Positions 47,162 through 55,270 of a stretch of DNA of 64,000 nucleotides are shown here, piece by piece (position 1 is the first letter of the stretch; the number at the start of each line of letters is the position of its first letter). The translations under genes were made by a program, and so were the position numbers. This DNA is from Microvirga sp. VF16 (GTDB lineage Bacteria; Pseudomonadota; Alphaproteobacteria; Rhizobiales; Beijerinckiaceae), in assembly GCF_016864375.1 (NCBI RefSeq), contig NZ_CP069354.1, positions 5,229,501-5,293,500 of the forward strand, written 5' to 3'. Below the pieces are notes generated by a model, which made no database searches, was not told where the DNA came from, and was given only the letters and a program-made list of their open reading frames with translations.

Positions 47162-47225
47162 CATGGACGAGAAAACCTGAGAACGCTGCTGCCTCTGTTG
47201 CCGGCGCCATTCGAGAGGAAACCGT

Positions 47226-49073
47226 ATGAGCACGATCCGCCTGACCATGGCGCAAGCCGTCGCCCGATTCCTGACGGCGCAGAAAACCGAGATAGACGGG
47301 CAAATCCTGCCGCTCTTCGGCGGTGTCTGGGCGATCTTCGGCCACGGCAACGTGGCGGGCATGGGCGAGGCGCTGCACGGCGTGCGCGACCAGCTTCCCA
47401 CCTATCGCGGCCATAACGAGCAGGGCATGGCTCATGCGGCGATTGCCTTCGCTAAAGCGTCCCGCCGCCGCCGCATGATGGCCTGCACCACGTCCATCGG
47501 CCCCGGCGCCACCAACATGGTGACGGCTGCCGCCGTGGCACATGTGAACCGGCTACCAGTGCTGCTGCTTCCCGGTGACGTCTTCGCCAACCGCAAGCCC
47601 GATCCAGTGCTGCAACAGGTTGAGAGTTTTTCCGACGGCACGGTTTCGGCCAACGATTGCTTCCGCCCAGTCTCCCGCTATTTCGACCGCATCACGCGCC
47701 CTGAACAGATCATCCCCGCGCTCCAGCGGGCGATGACCGTGCTCACCGATCCTGCCGAGTGCGGACCGGTGACGCTGGCGCTCTGCCAGGACACGCAGGC
47801 CGAGGCCTACGATTATCCGGAGAGTTTCTTTGCGGAAAAGATCTGGACGCCGCGCCGCATCCGTCCGGACGAGACAGAGCTCGCGGAAGCAGCCGATCTC
47901 ATTCGCAAAGCGAAAAAACCCTTCATCGTTGCCGGCGGCGGTGTGCTCTATTCGAATGCCGAAAAGGCTCTGGCCGATTTCGCAGAGAAACACGGCCTGT
48001 TTGTCGGCGAGACTCAAGGAGGCAAGTCGAGCATTGCGCATGATCACGCGGCCTGCCTCGGCGCCGTCGGCGTGACCGGCACGGGCGCCGCCAACGCGCT
48101 TGCCGAAGAGGCCGATGTGGTGATCGCCGTCGGCACGCGCCTGCAGGATTTCACGACCGGTTCCTGGGCCCTGTTCAAGAACCCGAACCGGCGCATCGTC
48201 GGCCTCAATGTGCAGACCTTTGACGCGACGAAGCACAATGCGGCACCGCTCGTCGCCGATGCGCGTGTGGGTCTTGAGGAACTGAGCCGCGCGCTCGGCA
48301 CCTGGAAAGCGCCGGAGGCCTGGACAGCGAAGGCTCGGGACGAGAAGGCGCGCTGGTTCGACACCGCCGCTCGCTATACCGACCCGACCAACGCGGAACT
48401 GCCGTCTGACGCGCAGGTGATCGGCGCCGTGCAGCGCACCTCGCAGCCGACAGACGTGGTTGTCTGCGCGGCCGGCGGCCTGCCGGGCGAATTGCATAAG
48501 CATTGGAAGGCTCTGCAACCGCTCGGCTACCACATGGAATACGGCTATTCCTGCATGGGCTACGAGATCGCCGGCGGGCTCGGCGTGAAGATGGCCGATC
48601 CGTCCCGCGAAGTGATCGTGATGGTGGGCGACGGTTCATACCTCATGATGAACTCCGAACTCGCCAGCTCCGTGATGCTCGGCAAAAAGCTGACCGTCGT
48701 GCTTCTCGACAATCGCGGCTATGGCTGCATCAACCGCCTGCAGCGCGCCACCGGCGGCGAGAGCTTCAACAACCTGCTGCAGCACACGAACCATGTGACG
48801 CTTCCCGATATCGACTTTGCTGCCCATGCAGCGAGTCTCGGTGCGCAGGCAATCAAGGTGAAAGGCATCGGCGAGCTGGAAGACGCACTGAAGCAGGCGC
48901 GCAGTGCAGATCGCAGCACCGTCATCGTCATCGACACCGACCCGCTCGCCTCCACCGACGCAGGCGGTCATTGGTGGGATGTGGCGGTGCCCGAAGTCTC
49001 GGTGCGCGATCAGGTGAACTCCGCCCGAAAGAATTACGAGAATGCTCTCACCGCACAGCGGGTGGGCGATTGA
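47226..49073 (+). CDS. iolD: 3D-(3,5/4)-trihydroxycyclohexane-1,2-dione hydrolase
   Basis: A 615-residue ThDP-dependent enzyme that opens the ring of THcHDO to 5-deoxyglucuronate. It shows LPLFGGVWAIFGHGNVAGMG, the catalytic glutamate Glu65 in YRGHNEQGMAHAAI, SIGPGATNMVTAAAVAHVNRLPVLLLPGDVFANR (start of the pattern near residue 92), and the ThDP motif GDGSYLMMNSELASSVMLGKK. Length and YGYSCMGYEIAGGLGVKMAD agree with IolD. It is spaced 21 bases from iolE. Confidence 0.94.
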   Translation: MSTIRLTMAQAVARFLTAQKTEIDGQILPLFGGVWAIFGHGNVAGMGEALHGVRDQLPTYRGHNEQGMAHAAIAFAKASRRRRMMACTTSIGPGATNMVTAAAVAHVNRLPVLLLPGDVFANRKPDPVLQQVESFSDGTVSANDCFRPVSRYFDRITRPEQIIPALQRAMTVLTDPAECGPVTLALCQDTQAEAYDYPESFFAEKIWTPRRIRPDETELAEAADLIRKAKKPFIVAGGGVLYSNAEKALADFAEKHGLFVGETQGGKSSIAHDHAACLGAVGVTGTGAANALAEEADVVIAVGTRLQDFTTGSWALFKNPNRRIVGLNVQTFDATKHNAAPLVADARVGLEELSRALGTWKAPEAWTAKARDEKARWFDTAARYTDPTNAELPSDAQVIGAVQRTSQPTDVVVCAAGGLPGELHKHWKALQPLGYHMEYGYSCMGYEIAGGLGVKMADPSREVIVMVGDGSYLMMNSELASSVMLGKKLTVVLLDNRGYGCINRLQRATGGESFNNLLQHTNHVTLPDIDFAAHAASLGAQAIKVKGIGELEDALKQARSADRSTVIVIDTDPLASTDAGGHWWDVAVPEVSVRDQVNSARKNYENALTAQRVGD

Positions 49074-49094
49074 TCAAGATAGAAGGATAAGAAC

Positions 49095-49979
49095 ATGACG
49101 ATCCGCATCGGGGCCAATCCCATCGGCTGGTCCAATGACGACATGCCCGAACTCGGTGGTGAGACGCCGCTGGAGGTCTGCCTGGCCGAGGCAAAGGAAG
49201 CAGGCTTCGAGGGCATGGAGCTCGGCAACAAGTTTCCGCGCGAACCGGAAGCGTTGAAGAAAGCGCTGGCACCCTTTGGACTCGCCTGCGTGTCCGGCTG
49301 GTATTCCGCCGAGTTGTTGAAGCGCGATGCGGATGCGGAGATGAAGGCTTTGCGGCCGCATCTCGATCTCCTGAAGGCCATGGGATCGAACGTGCTCGTC
49401 TTCGCCGAGACGTCGAACGCCATTCACGGTGATCGCTCCAAGCCGCTGTTGCAGCGTCCTGTCATGAAAGACGGCGACTGGGCCGAGTTCGGCCGCCGCA
49501 TCACGCAAGTGGCCGAACGCACCCTGCAGGAAGGCGTGCGCGTAGTCTATCACCACCACATGGGCACCATCGTGGAATCCGAGGCCGATATCGACGCCTT
49601 CATGCGATCGACCGGCGAAGCGGTTCATCTTCTGCTCGATACCGGTCACGCCACCTGGGGCGGCGCCAACCCGGCTGCGCTCGCCCGCCGCTATCGCAAC
49701 CGCATCAGCCATGTGCACGCCAAGGATGTACGCAAGGACGTGATGGAAAAGTCGAAGGCTGAAGGCTGGAGCTTCCTCGATTCCGTCATCGAAGGCGTCT
49801 ACACCGTGCCGGGTGACGGCATGGTGGATTTCGTCTCGGTGTTCAAGGAACTGCCGGGCTATAACGGCTGGGTGGTGATCGAGGCGGAGCAGGACCCGAA
49901 GAAGGCTCATCCGCTGACCTACGCCAAGATGGGCTATGCCAATCTCACCCGCTCCCTCAAGGAAGCCGGCCTGCGTTAA
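49095..49979 (+). CDS. iolE: myo-Inosose-2 dehydratase
   Basis: A 294-residue TIM-barrel of the xylose isomerase-like family. It opens with IRIGANPIGWSNDDMPELGG (NPIxW is the IolE hallmark). GMELGNKFPREPEALKKAL follows, and metal-ligand residues appear in YHHHMGTIVESEADIDAFM, LLLDTGHATWGGANP, ISHVHAKDVRKDV and VIEAEQDPKKAHP. It dehydrates scyllo-inosose to a diketone. AAGGAT precedes the ATG; iolB starts 12 bases after the stop. Confidence 0.94.
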   Translation: MTIRIGANPIGWSNDDMPELGGETPLEVCLAEAKEAGFEGMELGNKFPREPEALKKALAPFGLACVSGWYSAELLKRDADAEMKALRPHLDLLKAMGSNVLVFAETSNAIHGDRSKPLLQRPVMKDGDWAEFGRRITQVAERTLQEGVRVVYHHHMGTIVESEADIDAFMRSTGEAVHLLLDTGHATWGGANPAALARRYRNRISHVHAKDVRKDVMEKSKAEGWSFLDSVIEGVYTVPGDGMVDFVSVFKELPGYNGWVVIEAEQDPKKAHPLTYAKMGYANLTRSLKEAGLR

Positions 49980-49991
49980 GGGAGAGTTGCG

Positions 49992-50795
49992 ATGTCGAAG
50001 CTCCTGGTCAAACCGTCGAAGCCCGATAACCAAGGCCGGATCCACGCCATCACGCCGGAATCCGCCGGATGGACTTATGTGGGGTTCGAGGTCTACCAGC
50101 TGAAAGCCGGGCAGAATCTCCGCCAGGCGACAGGCGACCGGGAAGCCTGCATCGTCATGCTCTCAGGCAAAGCGCATGTGGGCGCAGGGGGCAGCGATTT
50201 CGGCGTGATCGGCGGGCGCGCCTCGCCGTTCGAGCCGGATCCGTGGTCGCTCTATGTACCGGCTAAATCCGGATGGTCGCTCAACGCCGAGACGGATTGC
50301 GAGATCGCCGTGTGCACTGCGCCGGCCGAGGGCAAGCTCCCGGCCCGCGTGATCAGCCCGGATCAGGTCGGACAGGAAACCCGCGGCCAGGGCACCAACA
50401 CGCGCCATGTGCGCAACATCCTGCCCGAGACCGAAGCCGCGGAGAGCCTGCTCGTGGTCGAGGTCATCACGCCCTCCGGCCATTGGTCGAGCTATCCTCC
50501 CCACAAGCACGACCGGGACATGCTGCCCACCGAGTCGCTTCTGGAAGAGACCTATTACCACCGTCTCAACCCTCCTTCGGGCTTCGCCCTGCAGCGGGTC
50601 TATACGGATGACCGTTCGCTCGACGAGACGCTGGCGGCGGCGAACGGCGACGTGGTGCTGGTGCCGAAGGGCTATCACCCTGTCGGCGCTCCACACGGCT
50701 ACGAGCTCTACTATCTCAACGTGATGGCCGGTCCGAAGCGGATCTGGAAGTTCCACAACGATCCGGACCACGAATGGATGCTCAAAAAGGCCTGA
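49992..50795 (+). CDS. iolB: 5-Deoxy-glucuronate isomerase
   Basis: A 267-residue cupin. The metal site is in GHWSSYPPHKHDRDMLPTES (HxHxxxxxP-type with conserved Glu), and the second half shows PKGYHPVGAPHGYELYYLNVMAG, a mark of IolB. It isomerises 5-deoxyglucuronate to the 2-deoxy-5-keto-gluconate used by the IolC kinase. It lies at the end of the iolDEB run, with GGGAGA before ATG 49992. Confidence 0.94.
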   Translation: MSKLLVKPSKPDNQGRIHAITPESAGWTYVGFEVYQLKAGQNLRQATGDREACIVMLSGKAHVGAGGSDFGVIGGRASPFEPDPWSLYVPAKSGWSLNAETDCEIAVCTAPAEGKLPARVISPDQVGQETRGQGTNTRHVRNILPETEAAESLLVVEVITPSGHWSSYPPHKHDRDMLPTESLLEETYYHRLNPPSGFALQRVYTDDRSLDETLAAANGDVVLVPKGYHPVGAPHGYELYYLNVMAGPKRIWKFHNDPDHEWMLKKA

Positions 50796-50864
50796 GGCCG
50801 TCTGTCTCTTGATCCTGCCAAGCCTTTCGGGCATGAGGCGAACAACGTTTCCCTGAGAGGTCCC

Positions 50865-51062
50865 ATGGTCTGGTCGGATCTTGCCTCACGCGCCTTCAAG
50901 ACCGCGATCGCGCTCATCAGCGCGATCGTGATGGATTATGCGTTTCTGAATGGGCGCATGACGCGCCAGGCGGTAACGGGAATCGAGCGCATGGCGGCCG
51001 ACGCGCCGGTTCTCATCGACCGGCTGGTGACGAGCGCGCTGAACATCAAATGGGACCGCTGA
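50865..51062 (+). CDS. Small hypothetical protein
   Basis: A 65-residue protein with an amphipathic or membrane-associated start (AFKTAIALISAIVMDYAFL) and a helical remainder (AADAPVLIDRLVTSALN). GAGAGG lies 5 bases before ATG 50865. No family is recognised. It may be the last gene of the iol transcript or free-standing. Confidence 0.5.
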   Translation: MVWSDLASRAFKTAIALISAIVMDYAFLNGRMTRQAVTGIERMAADAPVLIDRLVTSALNIKWDR

Positions 51063-51077
51063 GGACGCCCAGAGACT

Positions 51078-51530
51078 TTAGGCGCTTGCCACCAGGTGCT
51101 GCTCGATTTCGTAGACCGGATGCTTGGTCAGATCCTTGTTCACCTCGGCCATGATCCGCTGCTTTGCGGCATCGGAAAACCGAGTCCGCAACTCGGCCAG
51201 CGTCCGTGGCGGCGCTGCCACGATGATGTGCTTCACACCGCCATTGAGGCAGGCGGCATTGACCGCCTCAGCCACTTCCCCGGCAAATTTCCGTTCGGCG
51301 AGATCGTGCCAATCGGTCTGCTCGATTGCGCTCCGTTGGCCGAGCATCGCAGCCTGGCCCTGCTTGTCCGTGCCCTGAAGGCGTGTCGGCAGATTGTCCG
51401 GAGCCTCCAGAACGCGTTCGACCTGGAGGTTCGGATAGAGGCCATCGCCTTTGTTCTTCAAGAACAGGGCTTTCCGGCCGTCGCTGACGAGAACCAATCC
51501 ATCGTGGGGAAGCCTGAAAATTTTGTTCAC
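51078..51530 (-). CDS. Host attachment family protein (attachment-like domain)
   Basis: About 150 residues. The pattern HDGLVLVSDGRKALFLKNKGDGLYP at the start and HIIVAAPPRTLAELRTRFSDAAKQRI later is that of the protein family required for attachment to host cells, described in Agrobacterium-like organisms, with KDLTKHPVYEIEQHL at the end (E--KDLT-- is typical). The function is poorly understood. AAGGAG sits 7 bases before GTG 51530, the best ribosome site; ATG 51536 and ATG 51557 are in-frame alternatives adding 2 or 9 residues. Confidence 0.68.
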   Translation of the reverse strand: MNKIFRLPHDGLVLVSDGRKALFLKNKGDGLYPNLQVERVLEAPDNLPTRLQGTDKQGQAAMLGQRSAIEQTDWHDLAERKFAGEVAEAVNAACLNGGVKHIIVAAPPRTLAELRTRFSDAAKQRIMAEVNKDLTKHPVYEIEQHLVASA

Positions 51531-51719
51531 GGCCATGCTCCTTGTTACGGGAGACATTCTTCGGCACCTCAGTCGGCGGTGCTTTGATCCATATCATATC
51601 ACAATCTTCGGTGCGCCGCTCGGCGGACCGAGATCATCTCTGGCGTCCTCTCAGCAATCATCGGAACGGAACGGCCACGGTTCCGTTGATCCCCTGCCCT
51701 CACTTGTCATCGCGGTCCC

Positions 51720-51887
51720 ATGGCAAATCTCTTACGCATCCTGCTCGCCATCCTGCTTCCGCCCGTCGGTGTATTTTTCACGGTCGGCCTGGGCGGGCAG
51801 TTCTGGCTCAACATTCTCCTGACGATCCTCGGCTACATTCCAGGCATCGTCCACGCGGTCTGGATCATCGCGCGTCGGACGCGATAA
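51720..51887 (+). CDS. YqaE/Pmp3 family membrane protein
   Basis: A 55-residue proteolipid of the UPF0057/Pmp3 family, too short for usual size cut-offs. It has two membrane helices: LLRILLAILLPPVGVFFTVG with the conserved LPPVGV, and FWLNILLTILGYIPGIVHAV with the signature TxLGYxPGxxHA, ending in a short basic tail (RRTR). Members are stress-induced or affect membrane potential in yeast and bacteria. No clear ribosome site is seen, but the protein signature is unmistakable. Confidence 0.85.
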   Translation: MANLLRILLAILLPPVGVFFTVGLGGQFWLNILLTILGYIPGIVHAVWIIARRTR

Positions 51888-52042
51888 GGCGCAGCCGGAT
51901 CCAGGCAGGTCGTGCGGACGAAGGCTGCATCCGAGAAAACCAGCCCTGCGCACCTTCTGGTGCTCAAACGCACATCGCAGGAATGGCGGCATGAACGGGA
52001 TGCCGGGAGAGTCGTTTCTTCCTGTGTATCTCGCAGGACCCC

Positions 52043-52231
52043 ATGCCGCTTTCAAAGAAAAAGAAAACGATGATCATTTTCGACCCCATTTCTGGGAATC
52101 GCATCATCCTCTCCCCGCCGGACAAGCCGCGCAGCCGCCACCTTTCGAACTTGCTTTGCGCCCCGAACGAGACCGATCCGTCAGGCAAGACGGAATCGCG
52201 CTCATCCGGCGCCGACAAGGTCAGAAACTGA
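52043..52231 (+). CDS. Possible small hypothetical protein
   Basis: A 62-residue frame (MPLSKKKKTMIIFDPISGNR at the start) with little to recommend it apart from a GA-rich stretch upstream of an internal ATG at 52070. No hydrophobic segment or motif is seen. It could be spurious; the surrounding 51888-52244 region holds nothing else I recognise. Confidence 0.22.
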   Translation: MPLSKKKKTMIIFDPISGNRIILSPPDKPRSRHLSNLLCAPNETDPSGKTESRSSGADKVRN

Positions 52232-52244
52232 TCATGGAAGGAAA

Positions 52245-52321
52245 TGGCGCACCCGACACGATTCGAACGTGTGACCTTTGCCTTCGGAGGGCAACGCTCT
52301 ATCCAGCTGAGCTACGGGTGC
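52245..52321 (-). tRNA. tRNA-Arg (anticodon CCG)
   Basis: Read on the minus strand from 52321: acceptor GCACCCG, D-arm GCTCAGCTGGATAGAGC, anticodon stem TTGCC-loop CTCCGAA-GGCAA with anticodon CCG, variable AGGTC, T-arm ACACG-TTCGAAT-CGTGT, acceptor CGGGTGC and discriminator G, with CCA encoded (52247-52245). It decodes CGG arginine codons. Confidence 0.95.
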
Positions 52322-52394
52322 TTTGAGGCGGTGGGCCTTAAACCTTCCCTACCCGATTACGGTCTTGAGGGCAACCTCCGACGGCGAGGCAGCT

Positions 52395-52422
52395 GCGGCC
52401 GTCCTGGCGGAGGGACGGCCGC
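52395..52422. repeat. Perfect hairpin upstream of the tRNA
   Basis: GCGGCCGTCC (52395-52404) pairs with GGACGGCCGC (52413-52422). No U-tract and no adjacent gene end; role unknown. Confidence 0.4.
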
Positions 52423-52501
52423 AATTGATTCCTTTCGATCTTCCTCCCGGAGGCGGGGCGTGGCCCATGTATTCGGGAGGGATTGCCCTGGCGGCCCTAG
52501 C

Positions 52502-52648
52502 TCATCGTGCGGACCCAGAGGGCCGCGCTCGACGATGCGCCACTTAAGGGATTGAGCATCGGACGATTTGTCGGACTTGCCCGATTCCCCCTCTCCCGAG
52601 TGGAGAGAGGTGGGGTATCGTGGATCCGCCTTTCAGTCCGATGCTCTA
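52502..52648. repeat. Palindromic intergenic repeat (gatgctc family)
   Basis: catcgtgcggacccagagggccgc with acgatgcgcc, followed by ttaagggattgagcatcgg and ccgatgctctagg around a variable centre with ccctctcccgagtggagagaggtgggg. Together with the hairpin at 52395, it accounts for 52322-52645. Confidence 0.6.
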
Positions 52649-53326
52649 GGCCTCGTCGGTCGCGGCCCGCTGCCGCGACACGTAGCCGATGGCAAGCACC
52701 AGGGCGGCTCCGACGATGGCCATGGGAATTTCCGCCTTGTGGCCGAGTTCCTGGCCGAGCTGGCCGATCAACCAGGGATCGGAGATCAGCATCTCGCCGG
52801 CGACCCATCCCAGAAGGGCTGCGCCGGCCCAGACAAGAAGGGGCATCCGGTCCAGGAGCGCCATGATGAGAGCAGCGCCGGCCACGATGAGAGGGATGGA
52901 AATGGCGAGGCCGATGGCGAGCAGGGCGGTGGAATCCTGCGCCACCGCGGCAATCGCCAGGACATTGTCGAGGCTCATGACCGCATCGGCGACCACGACG
53001 GTCCAGACCGCATGCCAGAGGCGGTCGGTTTCCTTCACGCCGCCTTCTTCATCGTCGCCGCTCAGAAGCTTCACGGCGATCCAGAGCAGGAGAAGGCCGC
53101 CGACGATTTTCAGGAACGGCGTCGCAAGAAGTGCTGCGACGAGAACTGTGAAGATGATCCGCAGACCAACCGCGACGCCGGCGCCGAGGATCATGCCGAT
53201 GCGGCGTTTGTCTTCCGGCAGACCGCGGCAGGCGAGTGCAATGACGACGGCATTGTCTCCGGATAGGATGACGTTGATCCAGATGATGCCGAGGAGTTTG
53301 AGAGCTTGAGGGAGGAGAGCTTCCAT
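52646..53326 (-). CDS. TerC family integral membrane protein
   Basis: A 226-residue TerC/YjbE-like protein with seven or so helices. The two conserved acidic motifs INVILSGDNAVVIALACRGL (near residue 15-35) and VVADAVMSLDNVLAIAAVAQ (about 110-130) are the putative metal-binding sites; PLLVWAGAALLGWVAGEML follows. TerC-like proteins export Mn2+ or assist in metal loading of secreted enzymes. The start ATG 53326 lacks a strong ribosome site; I see no yybP-ykoY riboswitch in the leader. Confidence 0.8.
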   Translation of the reverse strand: MEALLPQALKLLGIIWINVILSGDNAVVIALACRGLPEDKRRIGMILGAGVAVGLRIIFTVLVAALLATPFLKIVGGLLLLWIAVKLLSGDDEEGGVKETDRLWHAVWTVVVADAVMSLDNVLAIAAVAQDSTALLAIGLAISIPLIVAGAALIMALLDRMPLLVWAGAALLGWVAGEMLISDPWLIGQLGQELGHKAEIPMAIVGAALVLAIGYVSRQRAATDEA

Positions 53327-53522
53327 GATGGGGAACTCGATTGACGTTCGAGACGGCCAGTGATTGCGGCTTGCCTGCAGACCGGCACGGGCCGTGTGCA
53401 ATGGCGAGCGCAGCGGTTCAAAGCCGTTCGCGAGAAACAAAAGAGGCGCCGCTTACCGGGCGCGCGCGATACCATCGACCGGAAGCGACCCAAGTCGTTC
53501 TTCCGGCGAGGCTGGACTGAGT

Positions 53523-53876
53523 TCAGAGACTTGGAGGCCCCGTCGCGCGCAGAGATCCAAGGGGATTGGAGTAGACCAGCTTTCGAAGACCGTCGCGGGC
53601 ACCTTGCCCGGCGACGCTCGACAGCGAACGGCAAGAGATGCCCGACGGAATGAGGGCGTCAGGACTGCCCTCCCCGTCACTCCATTCATCCGGACAGGTC
53701 TCTCGGTCCGTCTCCTCTCCCTCCGTCAGCAGCAGGGTTTCTTCAAGCTGACCGAGGAAAGAGGTTTCGGAATTCGCATGATCGATGGCCGGGAGCCAAA
53801 CCAGAAAGATCAGCCCGAGCAACACCTGCACGACGGAAAGAAAGATGCGGGGTCGGACCGATGCTCTGTTCATCTG
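53523..53876 (-). CDS. Possible small membrane-anchored protein
   Basis: A 117-residue frame starting MNRASVRPRIFLSVVQVLLG, giving one N-terminal membrane helix or uncleaved signal (IFLSVVQVLLGLIFLVWLPA), then an acidic tail (EETLLLTEGEETDRETC). Codon pattern is not convincing downstream. It is listed because 53441-54081 has no other gene; no family is recognised. Confidence 0.28.
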   Translation of the reverse strand, partial: QMNRASVRPRIFLSVVQVLLGLIFLVWLPAIDHANSETSFLGQLEETLLLTEGEETDRETCPDEWSDGEGSPDALIPSGISCRSLSSVAGQGARDGLRKLVYSNPLGSLRATGPPSL

Positions 53877-54081
53877 AGCGAAGGATGCTCCAAGGCTAAA
53901 AACCTCACTCTCCCTAACCCGACCGGAGGCTTGAGAGCAACCTGAGCAGGAGCATGCGAGGTCAGCATCGTTACGGCAGCTCTGCCGCATAGATCTTAAT
54001 AGACATTGTACGGGCGGCAGATCGTGCCGCACCATTCCGTCCGGGCGACTCGCTCAAGCTTGCTTTCCACGGGAGAGCTCA

Positions 54082-54501
54082 ATGCCAGCCCAGAATGATC
54101 ACGTTTCCATTCTCCGCGAAGCTTATACCCAATGGGTCGACAGCAGAGGCAGCGACTGCGAATGCTGGATGAACATCATTGCCGATGATGTCTCCCTCGG
54201 CTCGCTGGCAGACGGTTCGCCGGAAGTCCCCTTTACGGCACGCCGGGATAACAGGTCCGGAGTTCGTGCCTATCTCGAGGATCTCATGCGCGACTGGGAG
54301 ATGATCTCTCACGCCATGGACGAGTTCATCGCCCAGGACGACCGCGTGGCCGTGGTCGGGCGGGCCATCTGGCGCCACAAGGGAACGGGCAAGGTTGCGG
54401 ACACCCGAAAGGTCGATATCTGGCGCTTCCGGGACGGCAAGGTGATCGATTTCGACGAATATTACGATACCGCCAGGCTCATCGCCGCCGCGACGCCGTA
54501 A
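54082..54501 (+). CDS. Nuclear transport factor 2 (SnoaL-like) family protein
   Basis: A 139-residue alpha+beta cone of the NTF2/SnoaL fold: SILREAYTQWVDSRGSDCECWMNIIADDV, GVRAYLEDLMRDWEMISHAMDEFI, RVAVVGRAIWRHKGTGKV and VDIWRFRDGKVIDFDEYYD (the typical W-x-F-R-D-G-K-x-x-x-F-x-E-Y-x-D ending). GGGAGA is 6 bases before ATG 54082. Catalytic or binding role unknown. Confidence 0.82.
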   Translation: MPAQNDHVSILREAYTQWVDSRGSDCECWMNIIADDVSLGSLADGSPEVPFTARRDNRSGVRAYLEDLMRDWEMISHAMDEFIAQDDRVAVVGRAIWRHKGTGKVADTRKVDIWRFRDGKVIDFDEYYDTARLIAAATP

Positions 54502-54520
54502 CCGCTACGATCTCTCAAGC

Positions 54521-55270
54521 TCACGCGCCCTGCGCGGACGGCAGGATGAGGGCAATATCGGCCGCGTTGAGCAGGCGATACTGTCCCGGCTCCAGGTCCT
54601 CGGGCAGCGCCAGGCCGCCGACCCGGTCGCGATGAAGCGCTGTCACGTGGTTCCCGACCGCTGCGAACATGCGCCGGACCTGATGGTAGCGGCCTTCGGT
54701 CAGGGTCACATAGGCGCTCGTGCTGGAGATCCTCTCCATCTGCACCGGCAGGAGCGGCTTGTCCTCGTTGTCGAGCATCAGCGTCCCGGCTGCAAAAATC
54801 TCCGCCTCGTCGCCGCGCAAGGGGCGGTCGAGGGTCACACGATAGCGCTTGGAGATGTTCGCGCGCGGCGAGATGATCCGGTGCAGCAGGTTGCCGTCAT
54901 CGGTCATGAGCAGCAGGCCCGAGGTCTCTTTGTCGAGCCGTCCGATGGTCGAGATCGCCGGGTCGCGCCGGCGCCAGCGGTCCGGGAGCAGGCCATAGAC
55001 CAACGGTCCTGATTCCTTGTGCGAGCAGGTGACGCCCAGGGGCTTGTGCAGCATCAGCGCCAGCCCGGGCGGTGGATCGAGCGGCTTGCCCCGGATGCGC
55101 ATCCGCTCCGAGAGGTCGCGGGTCACGGCGATGCGCTCGTCCGCATCCTCGACCTCGGCTCCATCCAAGGTGACGAGGCCGGCATGGACCAGTGACTGGA
55201 CCTCGCGGCGCGAGCCGTAGCCCATATTGGCGAGAAGCCGGTCGAGACGGAGCGTCGGGACCTTGCTCAT
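54521..55270 (-). CDS. rsuA: Pseudouridine synthase, RsuA/RluB/E/F type
   Basis: A 249-residue enzyme with an N-terminal S4 RNA-binding domain (LRLDRLLANMGYGSRREVQS) and a catalytic domain with Asp113 in IGRLDKETSGLLLM. EGRYHQVRRMFAAVGNHVTALHR is the RsuA-family motif. It converts a specific uridine to pseudouridine, likely U516 of 16S rRNA. Its ATG overlaps the TGA of the methyltransferase gene by 4 bases. The exact target between RsuA and RluB/E/F is not settled by sequence alone. Confidence 0.85.
   Translation of the reverse strand: MSKVPTLRLDRLLANMGYGSRREVQSLVHAGLVTLDGAEVEDADERIAVTRDLSERMRIRGKPLDPPPGLALMLHKPLGVTCSHKESGPLVYGLLPDRWRRRDPAISTIGRLDKETSGLLLMTDDGNLLHRIISPRANISKRYRVTLDRPLRGDEAEIFAAGTLMLDNEDKPLLPVQMERISSTSAYVTLTEGRYHQVRRMFAAVGNHVTALHRDRVGGLALPEDLEPGQYRLLNAADIALILPSAQGA

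Noticed and set aside
53327..53520. yybP-ykoY manganese riboswitch before the TerC gene
   Set aside because: The conserved GGGGAGUA and AACAU-type blocks of that riboswitch are not visible in the leader.
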